The notes under the pieces are model-generated. The model ran no database searches and had not been told where the DNA came from. It saw only the letters and a program-made list of their open reading frames with translations. The position numbers and the translations under genes were made by a program. A DNA stretch of 64,000 bases from Variovorax sp. JS1663 (lineage in GTDB: Bacteria; Pseudomonadota; Gammaproteobacteria; Burkholderiales; Burkholderiaceae_C). Location: the NCBI RefSeq assembly GCF_002157355.1, contig NZ_LYMK01000004.1, positions 62,001 through 126,000 on the forward strand, in the 5' to 3' direction. Positions 37,536-46,581 of the stretch are shown here, piece after piece (position 1 is the stretch's first letter; every line of letters starts with the position of its first letter).

Positions 37536-38516
37536 ATGCTTCGCATCGAGGACCTGCAACTGGCCGCGGCACTGGCGCAAGCGCCTTCCCTGAGTGCCGC
37601 CGCCCGCGCCCTGAACGTCACGCCGCCCGCGCTGTCGATGCGCCTGCGCAAGCTCGAGGCCACGCTCGGACTCGCGCTGGCCGTGCGCACGGCGCGCCGC
37701 CTGAGCCTGACGGCCGAGGGCGAGCGCTTCGCGCGCGAGGCCGCCGAGCTGCTCGGGCGGCTCGAGGCCCTGCCCCAGTCCTTCCAACGCGACGACCGCC
37801 AGCTCACCGGCACGCTGCGCATCGCGGCGCCCTTCGGCTACGGGCGGCAGCGCATCGCGCCGATGCTGGCACGCTTCTCCCGCCTGCACCCGGGCCTGCG
37901 CCTGCAGCTGGACCTGCGCGAGACGCCCTGGCCCGACCGGCACGATTCCGACGTGGTGATCCACATCGGCACCGTGCGCGATTCGTCCTGGGTGGCGCGC
38001 ACCCTCGCCTTCAACGAGCGCTGGCTGTGCGCCAGCCCGGACTACCTGCGCCGTCACGGCACGCCACGCGAACCGCGCGAGCTCCTGGCCCATGCCTGCA
38101 TCAGCATCCGCGAGAACGAGGAGGACGTGACGCTCTGGCACTTCCATCGCCCGGGCGGCGATGCGGCGCGCTCGCGCAAGGCGCGCGAGTCGGTGCGCAT
38201 CGTGCCGGCCTTCACCACCAACGACGGCACGGTCGCGCGCGAGTGGGCCGAGCAGGGCCTGGGCCTGGTGCTGCGCTCCGAATGGGATGCGGCCGAGGCG
38301 GTCGCGCGCGGCGCCCTGGTGCGGGTGCTGGCCGAGTGGCGCCTGGACAGCGCGCCGGTGCTGGCGCTGGTGCCCACGCGCCGCGGCCGCACGGCGCGCG
38401 TGCAGGCGCTGCTGGCCTTCCTCGAGGATTCGATGGGAAAGCCCGCGCTCAGCGCCCGGGGTCGGGCGCCCGCCGCACCTGCGCCCCCGAGCGCGCGGAA
38501 AGCTCGTGCACGATGA
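37536..38516 (+). CDS. LysR-type transcriptional regulator
   Basis: A 326-residue LTTR. The N-terminal winged HTH is LAQAPSLSAAARALNVTPPALSMRLRKLEATLG. The effector domain starts GTLRIAAPFGYGRQRIAP and holds GLGLVLRSEWD. It is divergent from the HAD/Bug/D-serine dehydratase/RidA group with a 71-bp gap (which includes TTACGC and TTAAG stretches), so it probably regulates that group. The C-terminal tail is Ala/Pro/Arg-rich, and its last 68 bp overlap the convergent patatin gene. Confidence 0.
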   Translation: MLRIEDLQLAAALAQAPSLSAAARALNVTPPALSMRLRKLEATLGLALAVRTARRLSLTAEGERFAREAAELLGRLEALPQSFQRDDRQLTGTLRIAAPFGYGRQRIAPMLARFSRLHPGLRLQLDLRETPWPDRHDSDVVIHIGTVRDSSWVARTLAFNERWLCASPDYLRRHGTPREPRELLAHACISIRENEEDVTLWHFHRPGGDAARSRKARESVRIVPAFTTNDGTVAREWAEQGLGLVLRSEWDAAEAVARGALVRVLAEWRLDSAPVLALVPTRRGRTARVQALLAFLEDSMGKPALSARGRAPAAPAPPSARKARAR

Positions 38517-39564
38517 CGCCCTGCATCGGATCGACCGGATCGTTCCACGGCGCGCGCCGCAGGATGCGGCTCGCGTCCCGGTGCCCGGCCTCCCAGCGCA
38601 TGCGGATGCCGGCGGCGCTGAAGTCGATGTCCTTGTAGAAATCCTCGCTGTCCAGCGAGGGCGCGAGCAGGCGCACCACGTGCATCGTGGTGCCGCAGCC
38701 GTAGGCCAGCAGCTCGCGCACCTCGGGTGCCTCGCGCTTGCCGGCCGGCAACTGGCGCGACAGCTCGCGGATCACGTGGCGCAGGTGGTGCAACTGCTGC
38801 TGCCGCGCGATGTGGCTGTCGGCCCGGCTCGCGTACTGGATGTCCTTCTGCCGGCCCAGGGCCTCCCAGATCGAGCGCGGCTCGTCGCCGCTGGGCTGCC
38901 AGACGTTGACCGAGAAGATCACCCCGCTCCTGCGCGGCACGTCGTCGAACACGGCCTCGATCGGCGTGTTGGAGTAGACACCGCCATCCCAATAGGCCTC
39001 GCCGTCGATACGCACCGCGGGAAAGGCCGGCGGCAGCGCGCCGGAGGCCATCAGGTGGTCCACGCCCAGCGCGCAGATGCGGCTGTCGAAATAGGTCATC
39101 TGCCCGCTGCGCACCGCGACGGCGCCGACGGTGAGCCGGGTCTGGGCTTCGCGCAGCAGGTCGATGTCGATCAGCCTGCCCAGTGTCCCGCGCAGCGGCT
39201 CGGTGGTGTAGAACGAGGCCTCGTCGAGCCCGACCGCGGCACCCAGTGCGCCCCAGCCGGCGATGCGTGGCCGGAAAAAGGCGGGCAGTCCCTGGAAGAT
39301 GGTGTTCCAGCTGCCGGCCGGGAACGGCGCCTGCTGCACGCTCTGCCAGAACTCGCGCAGGCGCTCCAGGCGCACGGCCGGCGCGTTGCCGGCGATGAGG
39401 CCGCCGTTGATGGCGCCGATGGAGGTGCCGATGACCCAGTCGGGCTCGATGCCCGCGTCCTTCAGGGCCTCGTACACACCGGCCTGATAGGCGCCGAGTG
39501 CACCTCCACCCTGGAGCACGAGCACCACCTGCCCGGGAAGTTCTGTTCGCTTTCCTGCTGTCAT
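38449..39564 (-). CDS. Patatin-like phospholipase
   Basis: A 371-residue patatin-fold serine hydrolase from the ATG at 39564. The oxyanion hole is VLQGGGALGAYQAGVYEAL, the nucleophile elbow is VIGTSIGAING (GxSxG), and the catalytic Asp is in YWDGGVYSNTP (DGG). A DUF3734-type C-terminal domain with FYKDIDFSAAGIRMRWEAG matches proteobacterial members. It would cleave acyl chains of phospholipids in the cytosol. It overlaps the LysR end by 68 bp. Confidence 0.
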   Translation of the reverse strand: MTAGKRTELPGQVVLVLQGGGALGAYQAGVYEALKDAGIEPDWVIGTSIGAINGGLIAGNAPAVRLERLREFWQSVQQAPFPAGSWNTIFQGLPAFFRPRIAGWGALGAAVGLDEASFYTTEPLRGTLGRLIDIDLLREAQTRLTVGAVAVRSGQMTYFDSRICALGVDHLMASGALPPAFPAVRIDGEAYWDGGVYSNTPIEAVFDDVPRRSGVIFSVNVWQPSGDEPRSIWEALGRQKDIQYASRADSHIARQQQLHHLRHVIRELSRQLPAGKREAPEVRELLAYGCGTTMHVVRLLAPSLDSEDFYKDIDFSAAGIRMRWEAGHRDASRILRRAPWNDPVDPMQGVIVHELSARSGAQVRRAPDPGR

Positions 39565-39637
39565 GCGCCGAGTGTCCGCCCCGACCGTGACACCTGGCAA
39601 GAAAAGGCCCGCGCCGCGGCAGCGCGGATGGCCCGGA

Positions 39638-40939
39638 TCAGGCAGGAACGCCGGCAGGCTGCGCGCCCGCCGGACGGCGGCCGGGCTGCCGCTGGTAGCG
39701 GTCGACGCCCAGGCCGTCGGTGCGGATGTCGGGGCGCCGACCCATCACCTGGTCCGAAATCAGCTTGCCCGAGCCGCAGGCCATGGTCCAGCCCAGCGTG
39801 CCGTGGCCGGTGTTGAGGTACAGGTTGGCATAGGGGGTGGGGCCGACGATGGGCGTGCTGTCGGGCGTCATCGGGCGCAGGCCGGTCCAGAAGCTGGCGC
39901 GCGCGAGGTCGCCGCCGGGGAAGAGCTCGCTCACCACGCGCTCCAGCGTCGCGCGCCGCTGCGGGTTCAGGCGCAGGTCGAAGCCCGAGAGCTCGGCCAT
40001 GCCGCCGACGCGGATGCGGTCGTCGAAGCGGGTGACGGCGACCTTGAAGCTCTCGTCGAGCACGGTGGATTGCGGCGCCAGCGCGGGGTCGACCAACGGC
40101 ACGGTCAGCGAGTAGCCCTTGACCGGGTAGACCGGAATGCGCAGGCCCAGCGGCGCGAGGAAATCGCGGGAGTAGCTGCCGAAGGCCAGCACGTAGCGGT
40201 CGGCCTGGAGCACCTCGCGGCCCGTGCGCACGCCGGTGACGCGGCCGCCCTCGGTGACCAGGCCGTCCACCGCCTGGCCGAATCGGAAATCCACGCCGAG
40301 CCCGCGTGCGACCTCGGCGAGGCCACGGGTGAACAGGTGGCAGTCGCCGGTCTCGTCGTTGGGCAGGCGCAGGCCGCCGGCCAGCAGATCGCCGGTGCGG
40401 GCCAGGGCCGGCTCGAAGGCGCTCAACTCACGGCGATCGAGCAGTTGGTAGGGCACGCCGCACTCCTCCAGCACCGCCACGTCGCGCGCCACGGCGTCGA
40501 GCTGCGCCTCGGTGCGGAAGAGCTGCAGGGTGCCCTGGGTGCGGTGCTCGTAGTTCACGCCGGTCTCGGCACGCAGCGCGCGCAGGCAGTCGCGGCTGTA
40601 TTCGGCCACGCGCATCATGCGTTCCTTGTTGACCGCGTAACGCTCGGGCGAGCAGTTCCTGAGCATGGCCGCCATCCATTGCAGCTGGAACAGGCTGCCG
40701 TCGGGGCGGATCGAGAGCGGCGCGTGCTTCTGGAACATCCACTTGAGCGCCTTCAGCGGAATGCCGGGCGCGGCCCAGGGCGTGGAGTAGCCGGGCGAAA
40801 CCTGGCCGGCATTGGCGAAGCTGGTCTCTTCCGCGGGGCCCTGCTGGCGATCGAGCAACGTGACCTCGGCGCCCGAGCGCGCCAGGTAGTAGGCCGTGGT
40901 GACGCCGATCACGCCGCCGCCCAGAACGATCACTTTCAT
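39638..40939 (-). CDS. dadA: D-amino acid dehydrogenase
   Basis: A 433-residue FAD enzyme of the DadA type: N-terminal [31 protein letters not shown], then [28 protein letters not shown], which is diagnostic, and the end [20 protein letters not shown]. It oxidises D-alanine and other D-amino acids to keto acids at the inner membrane. It is divergent from an Lrp-type regulator 130 bp away, as in many proteobacteria. The C-terminal 20 residues are an extra polar tail. Confidence 0.
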   Translation of the reverse strand: MKVIVLGGGVIGVTTAYYLARSGAEVTLLDRQQGPAEETSFANAGQVSPGYSTPWAAPGIPLKALKWMFQKHAPLSIRPDGSLFQLQWMAAMLRNCSPERYAVNKERMMRVAEYSRDCLRALRAETGVNYEHRTQGTLQLFRTEAQLDAVARDVAVLEECGVPYQLLDRRELSAFEPALARTGDLLAGGLRLPNDETGDCHLFTRGLAEVARGLGVDFRFGQAVDGLVTEGGRVTGVRTGREVLQADRYVLAFGSYSRDFLAPLGLRIPVYPVKGYSLTVPLVDPALAPQSTVLDESFKVAVTRFDDRIRVGGMAELSGFDLRLNPQRRATLERVVSELFPGGDLARASFWTGLRPMTPDSTPIVGPTPYANLYLNTGHGTLGWTMACGSGKLISDQVMGRRPDIRTDGLGVDRYQRQPGRRPAGAQPAGVPA

Positions 40940-41069
40940 TGCAAGACCCCTTCGAAGCCGAGAAAGAAGCCTAGGTTATTCATACTCCTGCCATAAACTC
41001 CACTGAAATGAAGCCGAATGGCAGTGATCCTTCCTGTCAACGAGGCTACGGATGGCCTCCAGGAGTGAA

Positions 41070-41537
41070 ATGACCGAGCTCGACCGAACCGACCGCAAGA
41101 TCCTCGACATCCTGCAGCGCGAGGGCCGCATGCCGATGACCGAGCTGGCCCAGCAGATCGGCCTGTCCACCTCGCCCTGCACCGAGCGCGTGCGGCGCAT
41201 GGAGCGCGAGGGCGTGATCACCGGCTACCACGCCCGCATCGACCCGCAGGCGCTGGGCAAGACGCTGCTGGTGTTCGTGGAGATCACGCTCTCGTCCAAA
41301 TCGGCCGATGTCTTCGACAAGGTGCGCAAGGAGCTGCTGCACGTGCCCGAGGTGATGGAATGCCACCTGGTCTCGGGCGGCTTCGACTACCTGGTCAAGG
41401 CGCGGCTGCGCGCGATGAGCGACTATCGGCGGCTGCTGGGCGACCTGCTCAAGAAGTTGCCGGTGCCGGCAGAGTCGAACAGCTATGTGGTGATGGAGGA
41501 GGTCAAGGAAAGCCTTTATCTCCCGCTGGACCGGTGA
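41070..41537 (+). CDS. Lrp/AsnC-family regulator (likely DadA regulator)
   Basis: A 155-residue Lrp regulator; the ATG at 41070 is preferred because AGGAG lies 5 nt upstream (41052 is an alternative). The HTH is in LDRTDRKILDILQREGRMPMTELAQQIGLSTSPCTERVRRME. The RAM domain holds HLVSGGFDYLVKARL, the amino-acid-binding loop. It is divergent from dadA and is its likely activator in response to an amino acid. Its last 22 bp overlap the convergent MocR gene. Confidence 0.
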   Translation: MTELDRTDRKILDILQREGRMPMTELAQQIGLSTSPCTERVRRMEREGVITGYHARIDPQALGKTLLVFVEITLSSKSADVFDKVRKELLHVPEVMECHLVSGGFDYLVKARLRAMSDYRRLLGDLLKKLPVPAESNSYVVMEEVKESLYLPLDR

Positions 41538-42946
41538 GCCATTGCCGGATCCCGCGAGTCGATCGCCGGCCCGGTGCCCTCCAGCACCGCTTTGCGCACC
41601 GCACGCAGGGCCCGCCCGCAGTCCTCCCGCGTCAACGCGCCGCCCAGGCACAGGCGCAAGGCCTCGGGCGGCATGCGGTCGGTCGAGAAAGCCTGGCTCG
41701 CCACGGCCGCGACGCCGAGATGCTGCAGCACCGAGGCGATCTCGGCGCCCGCACGGGCCGCGGCGCCATGCTCCTGAAGCGGCAGCCAGACGTGAAAGCC
41801 CTGCGGATGCGTGCGCAACCCGAGGTCGCCGAGCAGCTCCCGGGCCTGCGCACTGCGCCAGCTGCACTCGGCCCGCATCGCGTCGAGCACCTGCGCGCCG
41901 ACGCCCGATTCCAGCCACCGCGTCACCAGCCCGGCCGTCCAGGGCGAGGCCATCACGGTGGTGGCGCGCAGCGCGCCCGCAAGACGGAGCGTGGCAGCCT
42001 CCGACGGTGCCAGCACGAAGGCATTGCGCAAGCCCGCGCCGAGCCACTTCGACGTGCCGCTGACGTAGTACGTCAGCCCCGGCGCGAAATCCGCCAGCGG
42101 CGGCGGCACCGCCGGGGCCAGCATGCCATAGGCATCGTCCTCGATGATCGGGATGCTGTGGTGCGACGCGATGTCCGTGAGTTGCTCGCGCCGCCCCAAT
42201 GACAGGGTCGAGGTGGTGGGGTTGTGGATGTTCGGGCACAGGTACAGCGCGCCGATGGATGCGCTCTTGCACAGCAGCTCGAAGGACTGCGGAACAATGC
42301 CCTCCTCGTCGCATTGAAGCGGCTGCAGCTGCGTGCCCAGCTGCGCCGCGATCGCCTTCAGCCCCGGGTACGCCAGCGACTCGACCGCCAGGCTCTGCCC
42401 CGGCTTGACCAGCATGCTCATCAGCGCGAGCAGCACGCTGTGGATGCCGGGCGCCACCAGCACGCGTTCGGCGGTGGCGTGGCCGACCCACTGCCGCAGC
42501 CATTGCGCCGCCACGCCGCGCTCGCGCTTCGAGCCGCCGGCGTCGCGATAGCGCATGAGATCGGGGATCGGCGTGTCCGACACGTAGGCGGCCGCTTCTT
42601 CCTGCAGGCGGGCGCCGGCCGGATGATCGGCCAGTTCGGGCGGCATGTTCATGGTCATCTCGGCGCCCGTGCCCGCGCGCAGCGGCAGGCCGATGAAGGA
42701 GCCGCGCACGTAGGACCCCAGGCCAGGCCGCGAGGCGATCAAGCCCCGCTCGCGCGCCTCGGCGAAGCCCCGCACCACCGTCGTGTAGTTCAGCCCGAGC
42801 TGCTGCGCCAGCAGGCGCAGCGGCGGCAACCGGTCGCGCGGCGCCAGACGGCCGCGCTGCAGATCCTCGGCCAGCAGGTCCGGAATGAGCTGGTAGGCGG
42901 GCAGGCCGCTCTGGCGGAGGCGGGGCACCCAGTGCGCAAAGGCCAT
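41516..42946 (-). CDS. MocR-type GntR/aminotransferase regulator
   Basis: A 476-residue fusion of an N-terminal GntR winged helix (LIPDLLAEDLQRGRLAPRDRLPPLRLLAQQLGLNYTTVVRGF) with a fold-type I aminotransferase domain. The PLP Lys is in YYVSGTSKWLGAGLR, and the cofactor Asp is in IIEDDAYGML. The start is put at 42946 by homology; the frame is open to 43282 but that part is low-complexity and Arg-rich. It faces the Nit1C cluster across 359 bp of DNA with repeated motifs, so it is the best candidate regulator of both. Confidence 0.
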   Translation of the reverse strand: MAFAHWVPRLRQSGLPAYQLIPDLLAEDLQRGRLAPRDRLPPLRLLAQQLGLNYTTVVRGFAEARERGLIASRPGLGSYVRGSFIGLPLRAGTGAEMTMNMPPELADHPAGARLQEEAAAYVSDTPIPDLMRYRDAGGSKRERGVAAQWLRQWVGHATAERVLVAPGIHSVLLALMSMLVKPGQSLAVESLAYPGLKAIAAQLGTQLQPLQCDEEGIVPQSFELLCKSASIGALYLCPNIHNPTTSTLSLGRREQLTDIASHHSIPIIEDDAYGMLAPAVPPPLADFAPGLTYYVSGTSKWLGAGLRNAFVLAPSEAATLRLAGALRATTVMASPWTAGLVTRWLESGVGAQVLDAMRAECSWRSAQARELLGDLGLRTHPQGFHVWLPLQEHGAAARAGAEIASVLQHLGVAAVASQAFSTDRMPPEALRLCLGGALTREDCGRALRAVRKAVLEGTGPAIDSRDPAMAHRSSGR

Positions 42947-43305
42947 GAAGTGATCGGTGGGGTGGGAGGACGGCTTCGAGTAGAGCGCAAACCGTGCCCG
43001 GCGGCACGCGCGGCCGAGGCCTTTTTTCGGTGCGCCATGCCATTGATCGGATGCATTGATTGCATCGGGATCAGGCGGCTCTGGTGCGGCCGGGCGCCTG
43101 CGAGGCCGCCGCACCGCGCCCGTGCCCGCGTGCCGCAAGGCCGGCGATGCGCTCCTGCCGCGCTTGATCGGATCTTGATCGACCGCATCGGCGCCGCGCG
43201 GGTACGAGCCTCGCAAGGGAAAGCGCACCGCCGGCGCGCTCCCCTCGACCGGATTGATCGCATCGGCGGAAGACCCCATCACCCACCCGCAACCGAGAGG
43301 ATCCC
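42947..43305. promoter_or_regulatory. Divergent control region with repeated TTGATCGGAT and GCATCGG motifs
   Basis: No gene is supported here. Three motif clusters are seen: TTGATCGGAT (43043-43052) followed by TTGATTGCATCGG (43056-43068); TTGATCGGAT (43164-43173) followed by TTGATCGACCGCATCGGCG (43175-43193); and TTGATCGCATCGGCGG (43254-43269). All have the same orientation. MocR regulators usually bind direct repeats, so these are probable operators for the MocR gene and the Nit1C operon. Confidence 0.
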
Positions 43306-43788
43306 ATGCCCCAAGTGACCCACCCCGCAGCCCAGAAGGGCGACTTCCTGGTCGACTACGAAGAGAAGGTCTTCGAGGACGTGAAGGCCGCGCCGGGCGA
43401 CAAGGCGCTCGTGACCTTCCACACCGTGGCCTTCGAAGGCTCGATCGGCTTCGTCAACCTGCTGCAGGCGACGCGCCTTCAGCGCAAGGGCTTCGACACG
43501 TCGATCCTGCTCTACGGCCCCGGCGTGACGCTCGGCGTCAAGCGCGGCTTTCCGAAGCTGGGCGACGCCGCCTTTCCCGGCCACCAGAATTTCAACGAGC
43601 AGATCACCAAGTTCATCGCCGAGGGCGGCAAGGTCTATGCCTGCCGCTTCGCGCTGCAGGCGCTCTACGGCCACGGCGAAGGTGCGCTGATCGAGGGCAT
43701 CCGGCCGATCAACCCGCTGGACGTGCTCGACATCGTGCTGCTGCACCGCAAGGAAGGCGCGTTCATCCTCGACACCTGGACGCTCTGA
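43306..43788 (+). CDS. MSMEG_0572/Nit1C family protein, first gene of cluster
   Basis: A 160-residue cytosolic protein of the MSMEG_0572 family, found almost only in the Nit1C cluster. Recognised by [37 protein letters not shown] and [31 protein letters not shown], which has a DsrE-like look with one conserved Cys. Biochemical role unknown. It begins the eight-gene set, 37 bp after the last upstream repeat, and is followed by the nitrilase after 23 bp. Confidence 0.
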   Translation: MPQVTHPAAQKGDFLVDYEEKVFEDVKAAPGDKALVTFHTVAFEGSIGFVNLLQATRLQRKGFDTSILLYGPGVTLGVKRGFPKLGDAAFPGHQNFNEQITKFIAEGGKVYACRFALQALYGHGEGALIEGIRPINPLDVLDIVLLHRKEGAFILDTWTL

Positions 43789-43811
43789 GGCTGTCCGGCA
43801 CAGGAGCACCC

Positions 43812-44816
43812 ATGGCCACCACGAAGAAGACCGTGCGCGCGGCCGCCGCGCAGATCGCACCCGACATCGACAGCAGCGAGGGCACGCTCGCGCGCGTGCT
43901 CGAGACCATCGAGCAGGCGGCCCGCAAGGGGGTGGAGCTGATCGTCTTCCCGGAGACCTTCGTGCCCTACTACCCCTACTTCTCCTTCGTGCAGCCGCCG
44001 GTGCGGCAGGGCGCCGACCACCTGCTGCTGATGCAGCGCGCGCCCACCGTGCCGGGGCCTGTCACCGAGGCGGTGGCGCAGGCGGCCCGGCAGGCCGGCA
44101 TGGTGGTGGTGCTGGGCGTCAACGAGCGCGACCACGGCAGCCTCTACAACACGCAGCTGCTCTTCGATGCCGACGGCCGCCTGCTGCTGAGGCGCCGCAA
44201 GATCACGCCGACCTACCACGAGCGCATGGTCTGGGGCCAGGGCGACGGCAGCGGCCTGAAGGCGGTGGACACCCGCGTCGGACGCGTCGGCGCCCTCGCC
44301 TGCTGGGAGCACTACAACCCGCTGGCCCGCTACGCGCTGATGGCCGACCACGAGCAGATCCACTGCGCCCAGTTCCCCGGCTCGCTGGTCGGGCCCATCT
44401 TCGCGGAGCAGATGGGCGTGACCATCCGCCATCACGCGCTCGAATCGGGCTGCTTCGTGGTCAATGCGACCGGCTGGCTGCACGAGGAGCAGATCCGCCG
44501 CCTGGCGCCCGACGAAAGCCTGCAGGGCGCGCTGCGCGGCGGCTGCCACGCCGCGATCGTCTCGCCGGAAGGCAAGTACCTGGCCGAGCCGCTCACGGAG
44601 GGCGAAGGCCTGGTCATCGCCGACCTGGACCTGGCGCTGATCGACAAGCGCAAGCGGATGATGGACTCGGTGGGCCACTATGCGCGGCCCGAGTTGCTGA
44701 GCCTTGCCATCCGGCGCGAGGCCGCGGCCACCACCCGGGCGCTCGATGCCGCCGCGGTCGAGCTTGCTCCCCCGCTTTCCGCCATGAACGACGCCGTCGT
44801 GCCGGAGGCCGCATGA
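43812..44816 (+). CDS. Nit6803-type nitrilase
   Basis: A 334-residue nitrilase with the full triad: Glu48 (VFPETF), Lys130 ([16 protein letters not shown]) and Cys164 ([11 protein letters not shown]). The subgroup is nitrilase Nit6803 of cyanobacteria by its position and by [20 protein letters not shown]. It hydrolyses a nitrile to acid and ammonia in the cytosol. The Nit1C cluster has been linked in the literature to growth on cyanide as nitrogen source; the true nitrile is not settled. Good ribosome site (AGGAG); its stop overlaps the radical SAM start by ATGA. Confidence 0.
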   Translation: MATTKKTVRAAAAQIAPDIDSSEGTLARVLETIEQAARKGVELIVFPETFVPYYPYFSFVQPPVRQGADHLLLMQRAPTVPGPVTEAVAQAARQAGMVVVLGVNERDHGSLYNTQLLFDADGRLLLRRRKITPTYHERMVWGQGDGSGLKAVDTRVGRVGALACWEHYNPLARYALMADHEQIHCAQFPGSLVGPIFAEQMGVTIRHHALESGCFVVNATGWLHEEQIRRLAPDESLQGALRGGCHAAIVSPEGKYLAEPLTEGEGLVIADLDLALIDKRKRMMDSVGHYARPELLSLAIRREAAATTRALDAAAVELAPPLSAMNDAVVPEAA

Positions 44817-45979
44817 GGGCCGCTCCCAAGGCGGATACCGCAGCCGCAGGCGAAGGTCGTCCAGTGAACACCGCCACACGCGACTTGATGACCGAGCTCC
44901 AGACCCGCGGCCTGCGACTGGAATTTCCCCAGGCAGGCGCCGCCAGCCGCCGCGGCGGCGCGGGCCCCTCGGACCACAAGGCCGTCACCGTCGACGGCGT
45001 GACGCTGATGGTGCCCGTGCACACGCACGGCGCCTTCGACTCGCCCTTCATCGCCGGCGCGCCCGGCGCCGACGGTAGCGCCATCCTGCGGCGCGGCACC
45101 ATCCCGATTGCGCAGATCGCCTTTCCGCGCACGCCCCGCTTCTATGGCCGCCAGACCGCGGACGGCATTCCCTACCAGCAGATCGCCACGCTGCACGGCA
45201 CCGACGTGCTGGCCACCACCGTGCTGCAGACCTGCATCCGCTACGAGAGCCGGCGCAAGGCCTGCCGCTTCTGCGCCATCGGCCAGTCGCTGGCGGCCGG
45301 GCGGACCATCGAGCGCAAGACGCCGGCGCAACTGGCCGAGGTCGCCCGGGCCGCGGTCGAGCTCGACGGCGTGCGCCACATGGTGATGACCACCGGCACG
45401 CCGCCGACGCGCGACCGTGGTGCGCTGATCCTCTGCGAGAGCGCCGAGGCGGTGAAGGCCGCGGTCGACCTGCCGATCCAGGTCCAGTGCGAGCCGCCGG
45501 ACACCGATGCCTGGTTCCGGCGGATGAAGGACGCGGGCGCCGACACCCTCGGCATGCACATCGAAGTCGTCGGCGATGACCTGCGCCGGCAGATCCTGCC
45601 GGGCAAGGCCGAGGTGCCGATGAGCCGCTACTGGGAGGCCTTCGAGGCGGCCGTGGACGTGTTCGGCCGCGGCCAGGTCAGTACCTACCTGCTGGCCGGG
45701 CTGGGCGACAGCGCGCAGGCCCTGCTCGACGCGAGCCGGCGCCTGTTGTCGATCGGCGTCTATCCCTTCGTCGTGCCTTTCGTGCCGATCAGCGGCACGC
45801 CGCTCGAAGACCATCCGCCGCCGGGCGCCGACTTCATGCAGTCGGTGCTGCAGCCGCTGGGGGCCATGGTGCGCGAAGCGGGCCTGCGGGCGGGCGACAT
45901 CAAGGCCGGCTGCGGCCGCTGCGCGGCCTGTTCCACCCTCTCCGTTTTCGAGGACGCCGAGGAAGCGGCCACGGCCTGA
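44813..45979 (+). CDS. Radical SAM protein, MSMEG_0568 family
   Basis: About 388 residues from the ATG at 44813 (ATGA overlap). A GTG at 44864 with AAGGT upstream, just after a hairpin repeat, may be the true start (371 aa). The iron-sulfur motif is [17 protein letters not shown]: Cys141, Cys151, Cys154, that is CX9CX2C rather than the canonical CX3CX2C. A second cysteine set GCGRCAACS lies near the C-terminus and could bind another cluster. The reaction is unknown; it probably modifies the same small molecule that the nitrilase uses or makes. Confidence 0.
   Translation: MRAAPKADTAAAGEGRPVNTATRDLMTELQTRGLRLEFPQAGAASRRGGAGPSDHKAVTVDGVTLMVPVHTHGAFDSPFIAGAPGADGSAILRRGTIPIAQIAFPRTPRFYGRQTADGIPYQQIATLHGTDVLATTVLQTCIRYESRRKACRFCAIGQSLAAGRTIERKTPAQLAEVARAAVELDGVRHMVMTTGTPPTRDRGALILCESAEAVKAAVDLPIQVQCEPPDTDAWFRRMKDAGADTLGMHIEVVGDDLRRQILPGKAEVPMSRYWEAFEAAVDVFGRGQVSTYLLAGLGDSAQALLDASRRLLSIGVYPFVVPFVPISGTPLEDHPPPGADFMQSVLQPLGAMVREAGLRAGDIKAGCGRCAACSTLSVFEDAEEAATA
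44830..44857 (+). repeat. 28-bp hairpin-like repeat, copy 1 (radical SAM 5' end)
   Basis: It matches 46607-46634 in 26 of 28 positions (core ATACCGCAGCCG then AGGCGAAGGT). It lies between the ATGA-overlap start and the alternative GTG start of the radical SAM gene and supplies an AAGGT that could be a ribosome site. Confidence 0.
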
Positions 45980-45996
45980 GTTCCGGGAGACACATC

Positions 45997-46581
45997 ATGA
46001 TGAACGTCCTGCTCGACGCGGCGGCCTGGTCGGTCCCGCCCGCCGCCGCCACGCGCCCCAGCACCAGCGCCTTCCGCATCCAGTGGGCCAGCATCCCGTG
46101 GATGCAGCGCGAAGCCCTGGCCCTGCGCCGCCAGGTCTTCTGCGAGGAACAGCGCCTGTTCGACCGCGACGACCGCGATGCGATCGATGCGCAGGCGGGC
46201 ACGCGGCTGCTGGTCGCCTGTTCGACCCTGGCCGGCCTGCCCGACGAAGTGGTCGGCACCGTGCGCATCCACGAGGCGGAACCCGGCCTGTGGTGGGGCT
46301 CGCGCCTGGCGGTCGCCGCACCCTGGCGCCGCCACGCCGCGCTGGGGACCGGACTGATCCGCCTGGCCGTGAGCAGCGCCCATGCACGCGGCTGCCGCGA
46401 GTTCCTCGCCCACGTGCAGGTGCAGAACGTGCCGCTCTTCGAGCGCCTGCATTGGCGCCAGGAGGCCACCGTCATGCTGCAGGGCGCGCCGCATGCGCAG
46501 ATGCGGGCGGACCTGCGGCACTACCCCCCTTGCCGCAACCCCGAAGGCGGCTTCGTGCTGTCCGGGGGCCCATCGTCATGA
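45997..46581 (+). CDS. GNAT N-acetyltransferase, MSMEG_0567 family
   Basis: A 194-residue GNAT protein. ALALRRQVFCEEQRLFDRDD starts the fold, EVVGTVRIHEAEPGLWWGSRLAVAAPWRRHAALGTGLIRLAV is the acetyl-CoA motif A, and HVQVQNVPLFERLHWR follows. It transfers an acyl group to an amine in the cytosol. It is only known from Nit1C clusters, where it may acylate an intermediate. 17 bp after the radical SAM gene; a second ATG at 46000 is possible. Confidence 0.
   Translation: MMNVLLDAAAWSVPPAAATRPSTSAFRIQWASIPWMQREALALRRQVFCEEQRLFDRDDRDAIDAQAGTRLLVACSTLAGLPDEVVGTVRIHEAEPGLWWGSRLAVAAPWRRHAALGTGLIRLAVSSAHARGCREFLAHVQVQNVPLFERLHWRQEATVMLQGAPHAQMRADLRHYPPCRNPEGGFVLSGGPSS

Noticed and set aside
42947..43282. 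Longer N-terminus of the MocR regulator
   Set aside because: The added part is Arg/Pro-rich, crosses the repeated operator-like motifs, and the GntR domain starts normally at 42946.
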